A stretch of 64,000 nucleotides of DNA from Druceiella hillmani (Eukaryota > Arthropoda > Insecta > Lepidoptera > Hepialidae). The stretch's first letter is position 1; each line of letters begins with the position of its first letter. Made by a program: the position numbers and the translations under genes. The notes below the pieces were generated by a model. The model did not search any database, was not told the DNA's origin, and worked only from the letters and a program-made list of their open reading frames with translations. The DNA lies in the NCBI GenBank assembly GCA_039881145.1, contig JAYKKI010000061.1:8380001-8444000 (forward strand), written 5' to 3'. Shown one piece after another: positions 22,885-36,400 of the stretch.

Positions 22885-24889
22885 AATTAAAAAACTTTAT
22901 TAGAAAAAAATTCGCCAGTTCGAGCGGCATAACTAAAAAGAACTAACAAAAAACTTAGTGGCCACATACACATTGAATGAACGTTTCTATTTTACAAAAT
23001 ATCTGCCGCTTTTACATATCAAGATGTACTTAACTAGCTTCTATCATTAAAATAATATTCTAATACTTTCAATTTTAATATGAATTTTTATTAAATAAAT
23101 TGTTAACTCTCCTTTTACTGTTTACCGTGTTATAACTCTTAGTTTTTAACATCGATTAATTTATTTAATTCGACGTTTACATTATTCGTATAACTCATAA
23201 CCTTTATAGTGAAAAAATATCAATATTCTATATCTTACAGCTTTATTCTATACTCCTAGTAAAATAAAAATATTATAACCTTCCTACTATTTTGAATTAA
23301 ACAATTAATCTATGAAATGAATCAAATATACTCACTATGAAAATTATACTTTATGAAGAGAAAAAATGCGGTTATCGTGGCGATTACTCTTCAGTTTTGT
23401 GCTACTAAATGTAAAAAATGCTAAATCAGGGGGATAATTTCTATTTTTTTTTAAACTATTTCAAAGAAATTGAAACTATGTGCTGAATAAAAAGGATACG
23501 GTTCTGGCACAATCGTTGATTTAAAAGATTTTTGTACTCACTGTAGGCTAATTTCTATATCCTACTTAACTTAATTTATACATTCAGTTTAATATCCCCA
23601 ATGTAAATAGTTGACAACACTTAATAAAGAATCAAATACAAAAAGTAGAATATAAGAATGTCGTAATTATTCCTGTGATATTTACATAATTACAAAAATT
23701 TCTGAAAAAACAAATCTAACCTAATACATATGAATAAATTATTTTGTTGAAAATTATTTTCTAAATAATCTTTTATTCATTGGCCCATTGGCATACATTG
23801 ACTACATCTTCAGCTGAACAAATCACTTGGATGCAGTAACAACTTATTTTTATCTTTTAAATCAATATGCTCATAGTTGTTGTATATTATATGTTAGCAT
23901 CATTACTAAAATATCATTTTCACAATCTTTTGTTTTAATCAGAAGGCTACGCGCAATCTAATACACATGCAGTATTTGGTATAAATTAACAAATTTGGCA
24001 AATTTTGAAAGCGAATGCAATATACCCATCAATGGTACAGCGAACAACTTTTGTAGGAACTTGTAATTCGTAGCTATTCTTAAATATTGACAAACAACTT
24101 TACATCCATACTAAATCTGTGCCATTTCTTCTTCAAGTTCTGATTCAATAATTACCTTTCAACAAATATTCTCTAAATTACTTAAATCTTCCAATGACTT
24201 ATAAAAAAAAAATTAATCTCTTCGTTCAATTTTCGTACCACATTCTGTTTTGGTTGTTTTTACCACCTCCAACTGCAAATAAAAGAACAAATTATTTAAC
24301 CAACAATGTACATATATAATATTGTAAACTTATAAATGGATTATTTTTGGTTTGTAATAATTGCTTCATCATAATTACATAATGCGTATGACGGTGATGT
24401 TTTTTTGAGAGTGTCGGCGGCTAGGTCTGCTATTCTCCACATGCCGTAACTTCTTAAGTCCGCTTGTCTAAAAAGAAAATTAAATTATTAGCAACTTCTT
24501 TGTTGTTGATTATTAAAACGCGAATGTAACTTTGATGATGAGTTTGAACAATATTATCAATAAAATGTATAATTGATTCGATGCTATTTTCAAATTAATA
24601 ATTTTCCGTGAAATGTTTACGGCTACAACCCAATGTACAAGAACGATCTTTAAAATAATTTCCTCTTATTACGAACAAATGTAACAAATACAACAAAATT
24701 TGAATTAAAAATGAAAATATTACAGATATTATAACCAAATGTAAAACTGAACTATAAAATAATGTTAAGTTACAAATTTGCAGTTTGACAAACCAATTCA
24801 AATAAAGTTAACGATTTTAAATTTCATATCAGTCTTTTTTTTTCTTTGATTATATAGCGTTCGTTATCGCTGCTCTATGTTCCACAGAC
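22885..24889. other. AT-rich spacer, one exon-like block
   Basis: Nothing recognised apart from a minus-strand block at about 24370-24473. It follows a good acceptor (TTTTCTTTTTAG) and reads QADLRSYGMWRIADLAADTL in one frame. It may be an exon of an unknown gene or chance; no partner exon was found. Confidence 0.3.
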
Positions 24890-25565
24890 AAAATTTTATG
24901 TATTTTGTGTGTGCGAAAGAGATAGGGCTTTCGCGTTCCAATCGAAATATTTGTATGAAGTAAACCCACCTGTATACATGTGTGTGTGTGTCAAACACAT
25001 GGTAGTATGTGTAATGTTTTTTTATTAATTTAATGTGTTTCAAATGCATTATTATATAAAAATTTTAGCTTTCCGTACTCCTCCATACAAACTTTAAATG
25101 TGCCAAATTTCATACTCCTCCGTCCGCGTAATTTTCGTAAAAGAGATACAACGTTTTTACTTCACGTATTAATATTATGATTATTATTAATAATGTTACA
25201 TTAAAAGATAACAACTGTAATTCTAGATAAAAGATCAAATTGTTTACTATTATATATGAGAAAATAACAAAGTTGAAGCACAATAATATTCGAACTGTCT
25301 GGCAGATAAACTACAATGGAAAGCCAGCGGACAAATAAAACTATAGCCTACTCATATGTCAATTGTATGTATATACATGTGTGTGTCAAATGCACTGTAG
25401 CTGTGTAATGTTTTATTTATTGATTTATTGCACTTTATAAGCATTATTATTGAAAAATATTAGCGTTCTGCACTTCTCTTACATATAAACTATAAGTATG
25501 CCAAATTTCATATTCCTCCGTCCGCGCAATTTTCGTAAAAAGGGGTTCAAAGTTTTTGCTTCACG

Positions 25566-25605
<40 letters not shown>
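24890..25605 (+). repeat. repeat family A, copies 2 and 3 in tandem
   Basis: Copy 2 (about 24890-25380) and copy 3 (about 25380-25605) are head to tail. Each has the TTTCATA[C/T]TCCTCCGTCCGCG block (25105 and 25505), followed by a TTCACGTATTAATAT block. Copy 3 ends in (AT)n at 25568-25602. The order of blocks relative to copy 1 is circularly permuted, which suggests a tandem origin. Confidence 0.7.
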
Positions 25606-25606
<1 letters not shown>

Positions 25607-26506
25607 GTAAGGCGTCATTCCTGTACTGAAAAATAGTTGATTGTCATTAAAATAAAATTTAAAACATGACTTATTTTTCACGAAATTGAAAATAATTTTC
25701 ATAATTATTTGTTACCTTTTTCGTATATACGACACTTGCGCACAGTTCAGCGTTACTCGAGGGAATAACCCGCGAACAGCTGCGAAGACGTCACCACTGC
25801 GGACAAGTAAACACCGCGCTCCGGCCAAGTATTGGGTGTTTTAAAAAGGGTTATATGTAATTTTTTTTTTATTTTTGCACTCAGAAAAAGGACGTGTTTT
25901 ACATTTTAGTTCAACTACGATTTATTACTGTGTATAGCCAACGAATAGCGTGTTTTTTGTTCGACGTCTATTTTCGGATCCCGTGTAAATAAATATATGT
26001 ACATGTGTGTATATATTTATATATATATATACATATACATATATATATGTGTGTGTGTGTGTACGTGCGTGCGCTCGCGCTCGCACACTCGCATGTCCAT
26101 GTTTGTATATAACCTCTACATTTCCATCAAACCCAGATTTATTTAAACAGTCATAATAATCAGATAGTGATATTTTTAGTTTTGAAAATTATGATACGTT
26201 TCTTGTTTGTTCGCTAAATATAATGTATATATCGGAATGTAACCTCAAAATAAACAGCAAATTGATAAGTAACGACATATTTGAATATACGGCTGCAAAA
26301 GATTTCTATATTAAAGTGTTCGAACAACTCAGCATAGTTACAAAAAAAACCTAACAAGTGTCTACGTACTGAAAACTTATCCTTAGTTAGGTGCCCTATA
26401 TTAACACCCATATTACCTTGAATTACCGAAGTTGAAAACGGTTCATAGGAAAATATCATATATCGCCTGAAGCCTGAAGTATTCATAGCTATTGTATCTA
26501 TTCTGT
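25606..26506. other. spacer with GC-rich patch and microsatellites
   Basis: A GC-rich patch at about 25735-25835 (contains CTCGAGGGAATAACCCGCGA) stands out from the AT-rich surroundings and could be a promoter or conserved repeat. An (AT)n/(GT)n array with GCGCTCGCGCTCGC lies at about 25987-26090. No ORF is convincing. Confidence 0.4.
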
Positions 26507-26514
26507 GTTCATAG

Positions 26515-27235
<721 letters not shown>

Positions 27236-27400
27236 GTTCATAGCCAAACACCGTAATGTCAAACGAACAAATACTGCAACTGTCAAAACACTAAAATGGT
27301 TAAACATCGCTTGAATTAAATCGACTAAATGTGACGCTTGTTTCTCCGTATAAATAAGTAAAACTTGAATTAAAGGGGAAGTCATAATCAATTTACCAAA

Positions 27401-27427
27401 ATGGGAGATCGAAAGACCAAGCAATCG
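27401..27427 (+). CDS. CXXC1: CFP1 exon 1
   Basis: Nine codons, MGDRKTKQS, ending in phase 0 before GTTTGT. Two very short upstream ORFs (ATG at about 27256 and 27295) would lie in the 5' leader if transcription starts close to the hAT element. The start fits the basic N terminus of the family. Confidence 0.8.
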
Positions 27428-30400
27428 GTTTGTATTATTGCAAAATTTCAATCGTATTGTTAAATATCGTAGTTCACGTAATGTTTGGAGTAAAATAAAT
27501 GCAATACAATTGATTTATAAATTTCAATAATTTTGATTCTTTGAATGCTGTCACAGAGGGAGGACATCGCTAAACAATTCGATTTGCCGGAACGCCAATC
27601 CAAAATAACAACGTTACTTAACCAAGCTGGTCAAGCGTACTGCATTTGCAGGTCGTCAGATAGTTCACGTTTTATGATGTGAGTTTGTACAAGAATTTAA
27701 TTTTACATTACTTAGATAAAGAAATGTCCCATACATCCACTCCTTTGCAAAAAATGGGCATCTAAAACTTTTCTGTACAGGTATGGAAATCTTTAAAAAG
27801 AGTAGTTTTACATGCATTGGAATAATCTGAAATATTGTCTATGTATTAATGAATCCTAGCAATAAAATAAAACGTTCTTTAATTATAAATTTATTTTAAA
27901 AATATCCGACTTAACTTGAGATTTGTTAGCATTATGTGTTTATATGTTATATTGTTCACTTAAAAATAACTGTTTAAGTAATTTTAATTATTAATATTGC
28001 TATTAAATTGTTTAAATTCATTTTTATGACAAATTTTATGACATACTATGGCAGATGTAACAATAATTGCTCGTAATATAGTGACTCTTCTTGAAAAAGA
28101 CTGTTCTCAATGTTATGTTTCACTCTTTGGGGTAATGAGGGCTACCACACTTCTATTTGCCACGACGGTGCCACTTTGGAGCGAGGTATATTAAAATGTC
28201 AAAAGCGCATCGTGTACTTATATATAAGTCAAAACTCTCAAATGATATAGGCTATTAGTCTTTATTTTTGTGTTTCTTGATTATATACCAGTATTTCGTT
28301 ATATCAGATAAAAATTAATAAATCAAGCTGCACACTTTCGGATTTTCGGATAGGAAAATTCTAATTCCTATTGCACAAGCAGCACCAACCAATACAGTAG
28401 CTGCTGCTGTCTTCATGGACGATAACGCTTAAGCATATCGAGCAGGAAAAGAAGATACTTACATGACTGGGGTCGAGATCTGCCATTTATATTAACCAGC
28501 AGAAAGTCCCGATCTCAAGCCTTTTGATCATCTGTGGGATATTCTGAAACAGGGTGTTCTAAACTTCAGTTTTATATTTAACAATTAAGGATTTAACAGT
28601 TAAGTATAAATATAAACTTCAGTTTTATATTTATACTTAACTGTTTCGGAACTGTCCTCGGGGCAAGAATAAATCTTTTATTGAAATAAATCAAGTGACT
28701 TAATTGAGACAAATTAATTGTTAACTCAACAAAATTTTTAGAAATATATTTTGGCAAAAATTTTACCAATTTACAGAGGTTGCGATGCATGCGAAGAGTG
28801 GTACCATGGTGACTGTATCAACATATCCGAGCGGGAAGCACGTTACATCAAGACTTATTTTTGTGACAGATGTCGAGAAGAAGATCCGACACTCAAAACA
28901 AGATTTAAACCTCAAAAGCGAGAACATGATGGAGAAACTTCAGGTACACATTATATTCATGTTTGAAGTAGTCAAATTTATTACTTTGCCCTTTGTTTTA
29001 TAAACCATAAACTTTTCTAACCAATATTAATTGGCATAATAATAATACTGATCCCTAAATGAATAACAGGCTGAAGAGTCCAACTGAGATCACAATATTT
29101 GTGTCAAAATTTTATTAAATCTAATCGTAACAACGTTCCACTTTTATCATATTATTTAATTGTTACAATATATACTTAATAAATATGATTTTTGATAACA
29201 TTCAAAAGTTAGTTCAATTATCTTAAAAGATATACAGATCATTCAACAGATAAAAGCAATCACCGAAAAGAAGTTTGTGCATGTCGTGCATGTATAAATA
29301 TGGTCATAGTTCACACAAATCAACAAGAAGCTCACCCTTACTTGCACAAATATCTTGGTAGTGATAGATTGTCTTCGAAAAATGAAATACTTACGTTTCA
29401 ATAAATGTAATATACTCAGGTAAGGATGAAGTTAAAAAAAGGCGCAAGGATCACTCTGAAAACAAATCATCAAAAAAACCCCAGCATCACCAGAGCTCTA
29501 TCAAGGAATCGAGTGGATGTGGAGACTGCCCTGGCTGCTTGCGGACACATGATTGTGGCAAGTTAGTAATTTTCTGTTGCATTGCTGACGTTTATGTTAA
29601 AACTATTTATAAACCATAATGATATTTAGAAATTTTAAAACTTATTTCATCACAAAATTCATTCAACCCAAACTTTAAAATTGACTCACAATCAATTTTT
29701 CTTTAATGTAACATTTTGTTGCTAACTGTATGATGTGAGGAAAATGTTTTTAATGCACCTGTTCCATCTTCTTTTAAGATGTGAGCCGTGTGAAGATATG
29801 TCTCGGTATGGTTCAAATGCCAAGCTGAAGATAAAGTGTAAACAGCGCATGTGTCATGAGGCACTACCTAAGCGGCAATTCAAACAAAACAGGTAATTAT
29901 GTTTTATAATTGTTAGAAGTTTTTATTCTGTGTCCTCGTCATTTCTTGGTTTTTGTATTAAAATTTAATATAGTTATGTAACATCATAAACTAATAAAGG
30001 AAGCGGAATAAAATTAGAAATATATATATATATATATATATATAACTGTGAGTCAAACTCCTTTATGACCGATTTCTCGATATAAAATCGTAGGTTAATG
30101 GGTGATTTAAAATATGAATAAATAATATTTAAACTAAAAAAGTGCTTGCACTAAACAAAACAGTTGAAGGTAAAAACTTCTTTTGTTTGTTTAATGAGAA
30201 TCGTCTTGTAATGGAATACTAAGGTCATTTCTCAACATACGAGCTAGCACTAGATATACTTACAGGAATGGAGATAGGGGGAAAAAAGAGATAGAGGGAG
30301 GGTGAAAGGGTTCAATCCCTCTAAGAACAAGTCATAAATTTATGGAAGGAACGAAAAGGTGAAGCTGAGCCACATGGAAGGTGAAGGTGACCCACATAGG

Positions 30401-33400
30401 AGATATAGGGAGAAATATCGGAAAAAAGGACTTTGAGATGAGTGGAGAGTGGGAGTAGGTCAAAGAAATATGGGATCGAGTGGATCAAGGGGAAACGAGA
30501 AAGAATGGGAAAAAGTGCGAAGTGAGAGAATGGAAAAGTATGAAAATTGGAAGAATGAAACTCTTTGATAGGAAGAGTGTGGCGGGAGATTAGGGGAAGG
30601 AGTTGAGATATATGGGCGAGATTAAAACTGGGAGAAATGAAAAATGAGAGTATGGGATAAGTGAGAAAGTGGGACTGAGAGATATGAAAAGAACTAAAGG
30701 AACCGAAGAAGTGTCGGCTAGGAGAGAGAGCAAGAAGGGAAGAGTAAGATAGAGGGAGACTGAGCAGAGGACAGGGGAACGACAGAATGGATAAAAGACA
30801 GTTGGATTGACTGACAATGAAATACAAAAAGAAAAAGGAAGACAAGAGGCTTCACTTCTAATGCACTTAGCAGCTGCGCATCCTTTTTTTCTAATAAATT
30901 TAGGAATATCTATTAGAAATCATTGTTTTATCATTTTTTAGGCTCAACAAGTAATCTAACCGAACATTTTACTTTTCACAATGATATGTTTCTTATAACC
31001 ATAATATATATTAATGAGACCTTGTAATAAGTATGTTAATAATGTTATCAGCAACAGACGCAAGAAAGAGAGTACATTAAATGGTGATGGAGAGGTGTCC
31101 CTCTCGCACCTGCAAACAAGCGAGCCTCGCCAATGCTATGGGCCACAATGTACACGGGCCGCTCTTTTCGGCTCCAAGTACTGCTCAACTGACTGCGGGA
31201 TGAGACTGGCCACTGCCAGAATTTATCAGGTTTGATTTTAATAATTTAGAAGTACTAAATTTAAGGAAATGTTGTTTTTGTAATTAAATATTTTAATTAT
31301 GAAGTCAATTTTTTTAACATCCAGGCTAAAAAATTGAAATCTGTATTCTTTAGTAGTTTTGGTATCTGTAATGTTCTGTTCATATTTCTCCTATTTCTCT
31401 CTTAGTTCAAATTATTGGAGATTACGTATTACATTGTATGTTAAAAGGGTACATATCATTTTTAAAATTGCCAATAACCCATAATAGTAATAGTAGTTTT
31501 TATACGATACTCAAACAGATAAAAAAACTGAAAAAACACAAAATGTCCCTTAGGATATATTTGAATAAAGCCAAGGCAAAAAAAGTTTCATTCAAAACAA
31601 TCCAGTAGTTTTTGTGTGCTTCTCAAACAAACGGACAGAGAGTTAAAAAAGCCTAGATCAATATAAAAAAGCCTAGATTCAAGTATCTCGACATTCTGCG
31701 CACCTTTATTTTATGTCTCAAGTACCAAACAAATGATGTCTTAATATTTCTGCCACCAAAAAAATTTTGAACTAACGGTTTGTTAATATTGCCGTTTTAT
31801 TACAATATTTATTTCCAACTAGCGAGCCGACCCAGCTTCGCAATGGTAGGTGATGGATAGGAAAATTCTAAGATGTATGAATTGTTTCCTATTTAAAAAC
31901 CATAGATCAACCAATTTGTTCAAAACCTACATCAATTACATATCTATAGTATATAATTACATACCGGAGTAACATTAAGTATCCATGTCCGCATCACTTG
32001 ACTAGCTTAATGAAGTAATAAGTGTATCTATTGGACTGTTATGTAGAGCGTATAAGTTAGATCAAAACATTTTTCTGACTCATAAAACAACATAATGACT
32101 GCTAGAAATTTTGACCTACAACTTTTACTGAAGTGTATTATAATATGACTTATAAAATAATTATTCCAAGAGAATTAACAACCTGAAGACATAAGTTTAC
32201 AGACAAATATTTATTACTTCCTCTGGATTAGGTGCAAAAACAAACATATTATGTTTGATATCACACTTGACAGGGTAACGTACAACTGGCCATGTGAAAA
32301 ACAATGAACGCTGAGATAATTCCAGCAGTGTTTAAAGTCAGACTCTGTGCTTTATTTATTGTCATTCCAAACGCTAGCCGTTAAAAAAAATTATAGACAA
32401 CACTGCCTGGAAAACAAATATGCAACCTCCGATATTTAACAATTTGCACAACCCATACCAATCAAGTCTCAGCCTCTACCAGATTTACGCACCCCATACT
32501 AGTCCTTTATTTATGGTCATTCGAAATGCCAGCCACTAAAAAATAAATGACAGACAACACTGTCATACAAAACCGATATGCGACCCCCGAAATTAAAAAA
32601 AAAGCTATCAATCGTCAAGCTTTCAAATGTCATGATTTTTTACGACCTACTCAACAATTTTTATCATAGTTCAGCCAAATTACACAAAAGCTTCACAAAT
32701 TATACACCACAACCTTCCTCGTGATTACTCTATCTATCGGTAAAAACTGCATGATAATCTATATAGTAGTTTTTGAATTATAACATCAACACAAAAAGCG
32801 TTTCCTGATTTTTTTCTTTACAAAAAACACAAACTGATCCATTAACTTTATCCATTGTTCAAGAAATAAAGATTCTATTATTTAGATGCGAATTCATCAT
32901 TTCAACTTTTGAAACACCTTCCTTAATTACACTTTTTTATTGTCAATTAATATTTGTCATTTGGGGAATATGCCATTATATATCAAATTGAAAAATTACT
33001 ATTAAAATGGTCTTGGTATTGCAGGAATAGAATATGATTGAAAAAAAGCCGGTATTTTTAGACTATAAAAAAAACACAAAAATACAATTTATGATCATGA
33101 TATGAAACAAAAAAAAATGTCTTCAGATTTGTGTATATATTTTACTCTTATTTATATCAAGAATTTTTGCAACCAATTGGTGGTAAGGTTTCCAGCTAAC
33201 AAAAACTTTTTACCACTTTAAAATTTAAGTGGTAAGTGGAGAAAAATTTTAAACCATCTGTTATCTCTGTCTGGCTATTAGATGAATTCTTGAAATTATT
33301 TTATTCCAAAAAGTATCTGAAACTCGTACGATTGAGACCATCAAGAAAATTTCCAAGGCTATAATTAAATTCATATTTTACACCAAAAGCTTATATAAAT

Positions 33401-36400
33401 TATGAGCAAATTTGATCCTTCACATGAGATACACAAACAAAATATTGACAGACTCAGAATCTGTTTCTAGCTCAAAGTCAATCAAAAAGTCTTGAATGAC
33501 AGCTTAAAAAACAATTGTTTCCATGGCAACAAGACAACTGCTTTTGTTGAGCAAAAATAATCTTCAATAACAGGAAATATTTTCATGAGGTAGTTATGAA
33601 AAAGATAGCGTTTGGGCTGTGTAGTTGCAAAAAAATTTGCTAAAATCTATCACTAATGTATTAGTGCAGAAATCAGCATTTAACCAAACCCATTGAGAAG
33701 TAGATATTTGAAAGATTTTAAAATAGTGAAAACGAAGAATCTTTTAGTATTTCAGACTTTATAATCTGTGAGCACAGACAAAATCGAAAACTGCAGTAAA
33801 GAAAGTTCTTTCTCAAAATTTAAAAAAATAAATAATGAACTGTGAAGTTAATTGGTTCAAAAAAGACTAAGTGGTTTGTGCATAGAAAGTGATGAACTTA
33901 AAGAAATTGATTTTGAAATAGTAATTAATTATTGTGCAATTAAAAAATCAAGAAAAGTAGTCATTACAACTTCTTTTAAAATTATTTTTTCAAAATATTT
34001 GAAATAATATATTACTTAAATCATCCTGATGAGCCAAAATAATTTAAGAAATAACTTCTGTTAGAAGCCTCCATGTTTAAAAGTGCCACAGGCTTCAACT
34101 TAAAGTTTTGGAAACGTGTTATTTCAATGGTATATTTATTTAATTATATTCTTTGAAAGACATGACATTCTTTCAAAGTAAAATCTTAAAAATTAGAGAA
34201 ATGAAGCTTATGAATGGGAGGTAATCAAAAGGTCCTTAGGAAGCAAGAATAAAACAATAAGGAACAGGTATAACACTGATTGTAATTTCATGTTGTATTT
34301 TCCAAAAACGCAATTGTTTTTGCGAAAAAAAACAGGAGTGGCTTTTAATACCGGTTATACAGTTATAAGAATAAATTATATAGTTGTTTTTTTTTGTTTT
34401 TTTGATAATCATGCCATCAGTCATAGACTATGAGCAGATGTGTGATGAGCAGCTTGTCATGTAGAGTTCATCCTCAATTGGACATAACTGACATAAATGA
34501 TTTATAGTCGACTACTCGAGACTATCTAGTTGCATGATTTTGCGTCGCTTTAGTCGTCCTCTGTCATCGAAAGTTGTGAGTTGCACCGCTAATTGATTAG
34601 GATGATTTTTTAGTCTCATTTTGTATTTAAAGCTAAAAGATCTAATTTCCTCTCTCACTGTGTTTATTTTCAGGTACTTATGCAACTCGTCGATTCTTAT
34701 AAACCACGGAGCATTTGCTAGGTGCTTTATGATGCCATTTTGAGCTCTTTGAATCATAATAATGTTGGAGTCGCAGCCTGATCCCCAGAGTTGTATACCA
34801 TAGGTCCATATAGGTTTGAGTACAGTCTTGTAAATCAACAACTTATTGCCTAAGAACAGTCTTGAATTTCGGCCGAGCAACCAATTTAACCTTCTAAATT
34901 TTAAGTTTAGCTCATTTCTTTTGGTGGCTAAGTGTTTCTTCCAATTCAATCTGCGGTCCAAATACATACCCAGGTATTTTACTGATTCCTGGTGGGGAAG
35001 TTGGTTACCATCCAGGGTCACTGGTGTGCAGTTCTCTTTTCTTAACGTGAATGTTACCTGCACAGACTTTGCTGCGCTAGCTTTAATTTTCTATTTTTTG
35101 AGCCATTTGTTAATGTTGTTCAGGCTATGTTGCAGTGCTTTTGAGGCCTCTATGGGACATTTGTTGGTAGCGGGAACTGCTGTGTCATCTGCAAAACTGG
35201 CAATAGTCACTCCTGGGGTCTGTGGCAAGTCCGATGTGAATATTGTGTACAGTACAGGCCCAAGAACTTAACCTTGCGGTACTCCAGCTTGGATGGCATG
35301 GAATTTGGATGTAGAATCGTCTTCCTTTACCTGGAATATCCTTTCTGATAGGTATGAATTCAATACACTATAGGTGTGAGGCAACAGTTCTCTTGTGGTG
35401 TTGCAGCTCTCAGAGGCATATCTAGTTGAAAGTCTCGTTTCAAGATACTGTCTATTTCTTCATCTGTAGATGTATCAGCTTTGTTACTTGTGAATACCGT
35501 GGCTAGGTGATTCGCGAAAAGTGCTGCTTTCTCCAATTTTGATCTAGCCCATTTGTTACCTTCTTTACAGAGGGGCGGTTTGAGGTTTTGTGGCTGATTG
35601 AAGCTTTTGCAGGCACGCCACAATGAGTAATCAGTGGCTTTAGTGGCAGTAAGTGACTTCAGGTAGGTTTCCTATGTTGCATTTTGTGTTTCCTTCAAGG
35701 TATCCTTCAATTCTCTTATGACTTTATTAAGGGCTCTTTTATCATCTGGATGTCGACTATTGTGCCAAACCCTTCTCAGTCTCCTTTTGTTCAGTATTTG
35801 CTGCCTAATATTCCATGGTACCATAATTTGTCTTGGCAACTTATTGATGGGTTCTGGTGTGCATTGCCAGCATGCCGACTGAATTGTCAGAATGAGTTCT
35901 TGGGTTGCAAAGTCAATATCACTTGTCGACTTCAGAGGAATTCGGAGATTCAGTGTCTTATTTTGGGTATATCACAAACTGAATCCCAGTCTGTGTGTTT
36001 GTTATAGAGTCTTGGTCTGTTTTCTTTGTTAAAAATTGTGGTACTGATTGTCAGTATAACTGGAATATGGTTAGAACTGTCAAGGCATGATTCTATAGAC
36101 ATAAAGAGTCTAGACAGTGCCTTTGTAATGAAGAAGTCCAGGACATCAGGTAATCGATTGGGATCAGTTGCCCAATGTGTTGGCTCTGGTATAGCAATAG
36201 TGATAAGACAATTCATAGCTACACTTTTCTTAAGTTCTCTGCCTCTAGTTGTGTTTATTCTACTACCCCAATGAACGTGCTTCACGTTCCAGTTACTTTC
36301 AGCAATAAATTGGTCTCCTAAGGTGTTTAGGTATGTTGTGAATGGTCAGCCGTTATTCTGTGTTTTAGGGGGCAATAGATAGAGGAAATATAGAAAACCC

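Noticed and set aside
30321..30845. 174-codon minus-strand ORF in CFP1 intron 5
   Set aside because: Low-complexity translation of the purine-rich tract; Ser/Phe/Leu-rich with no motif.
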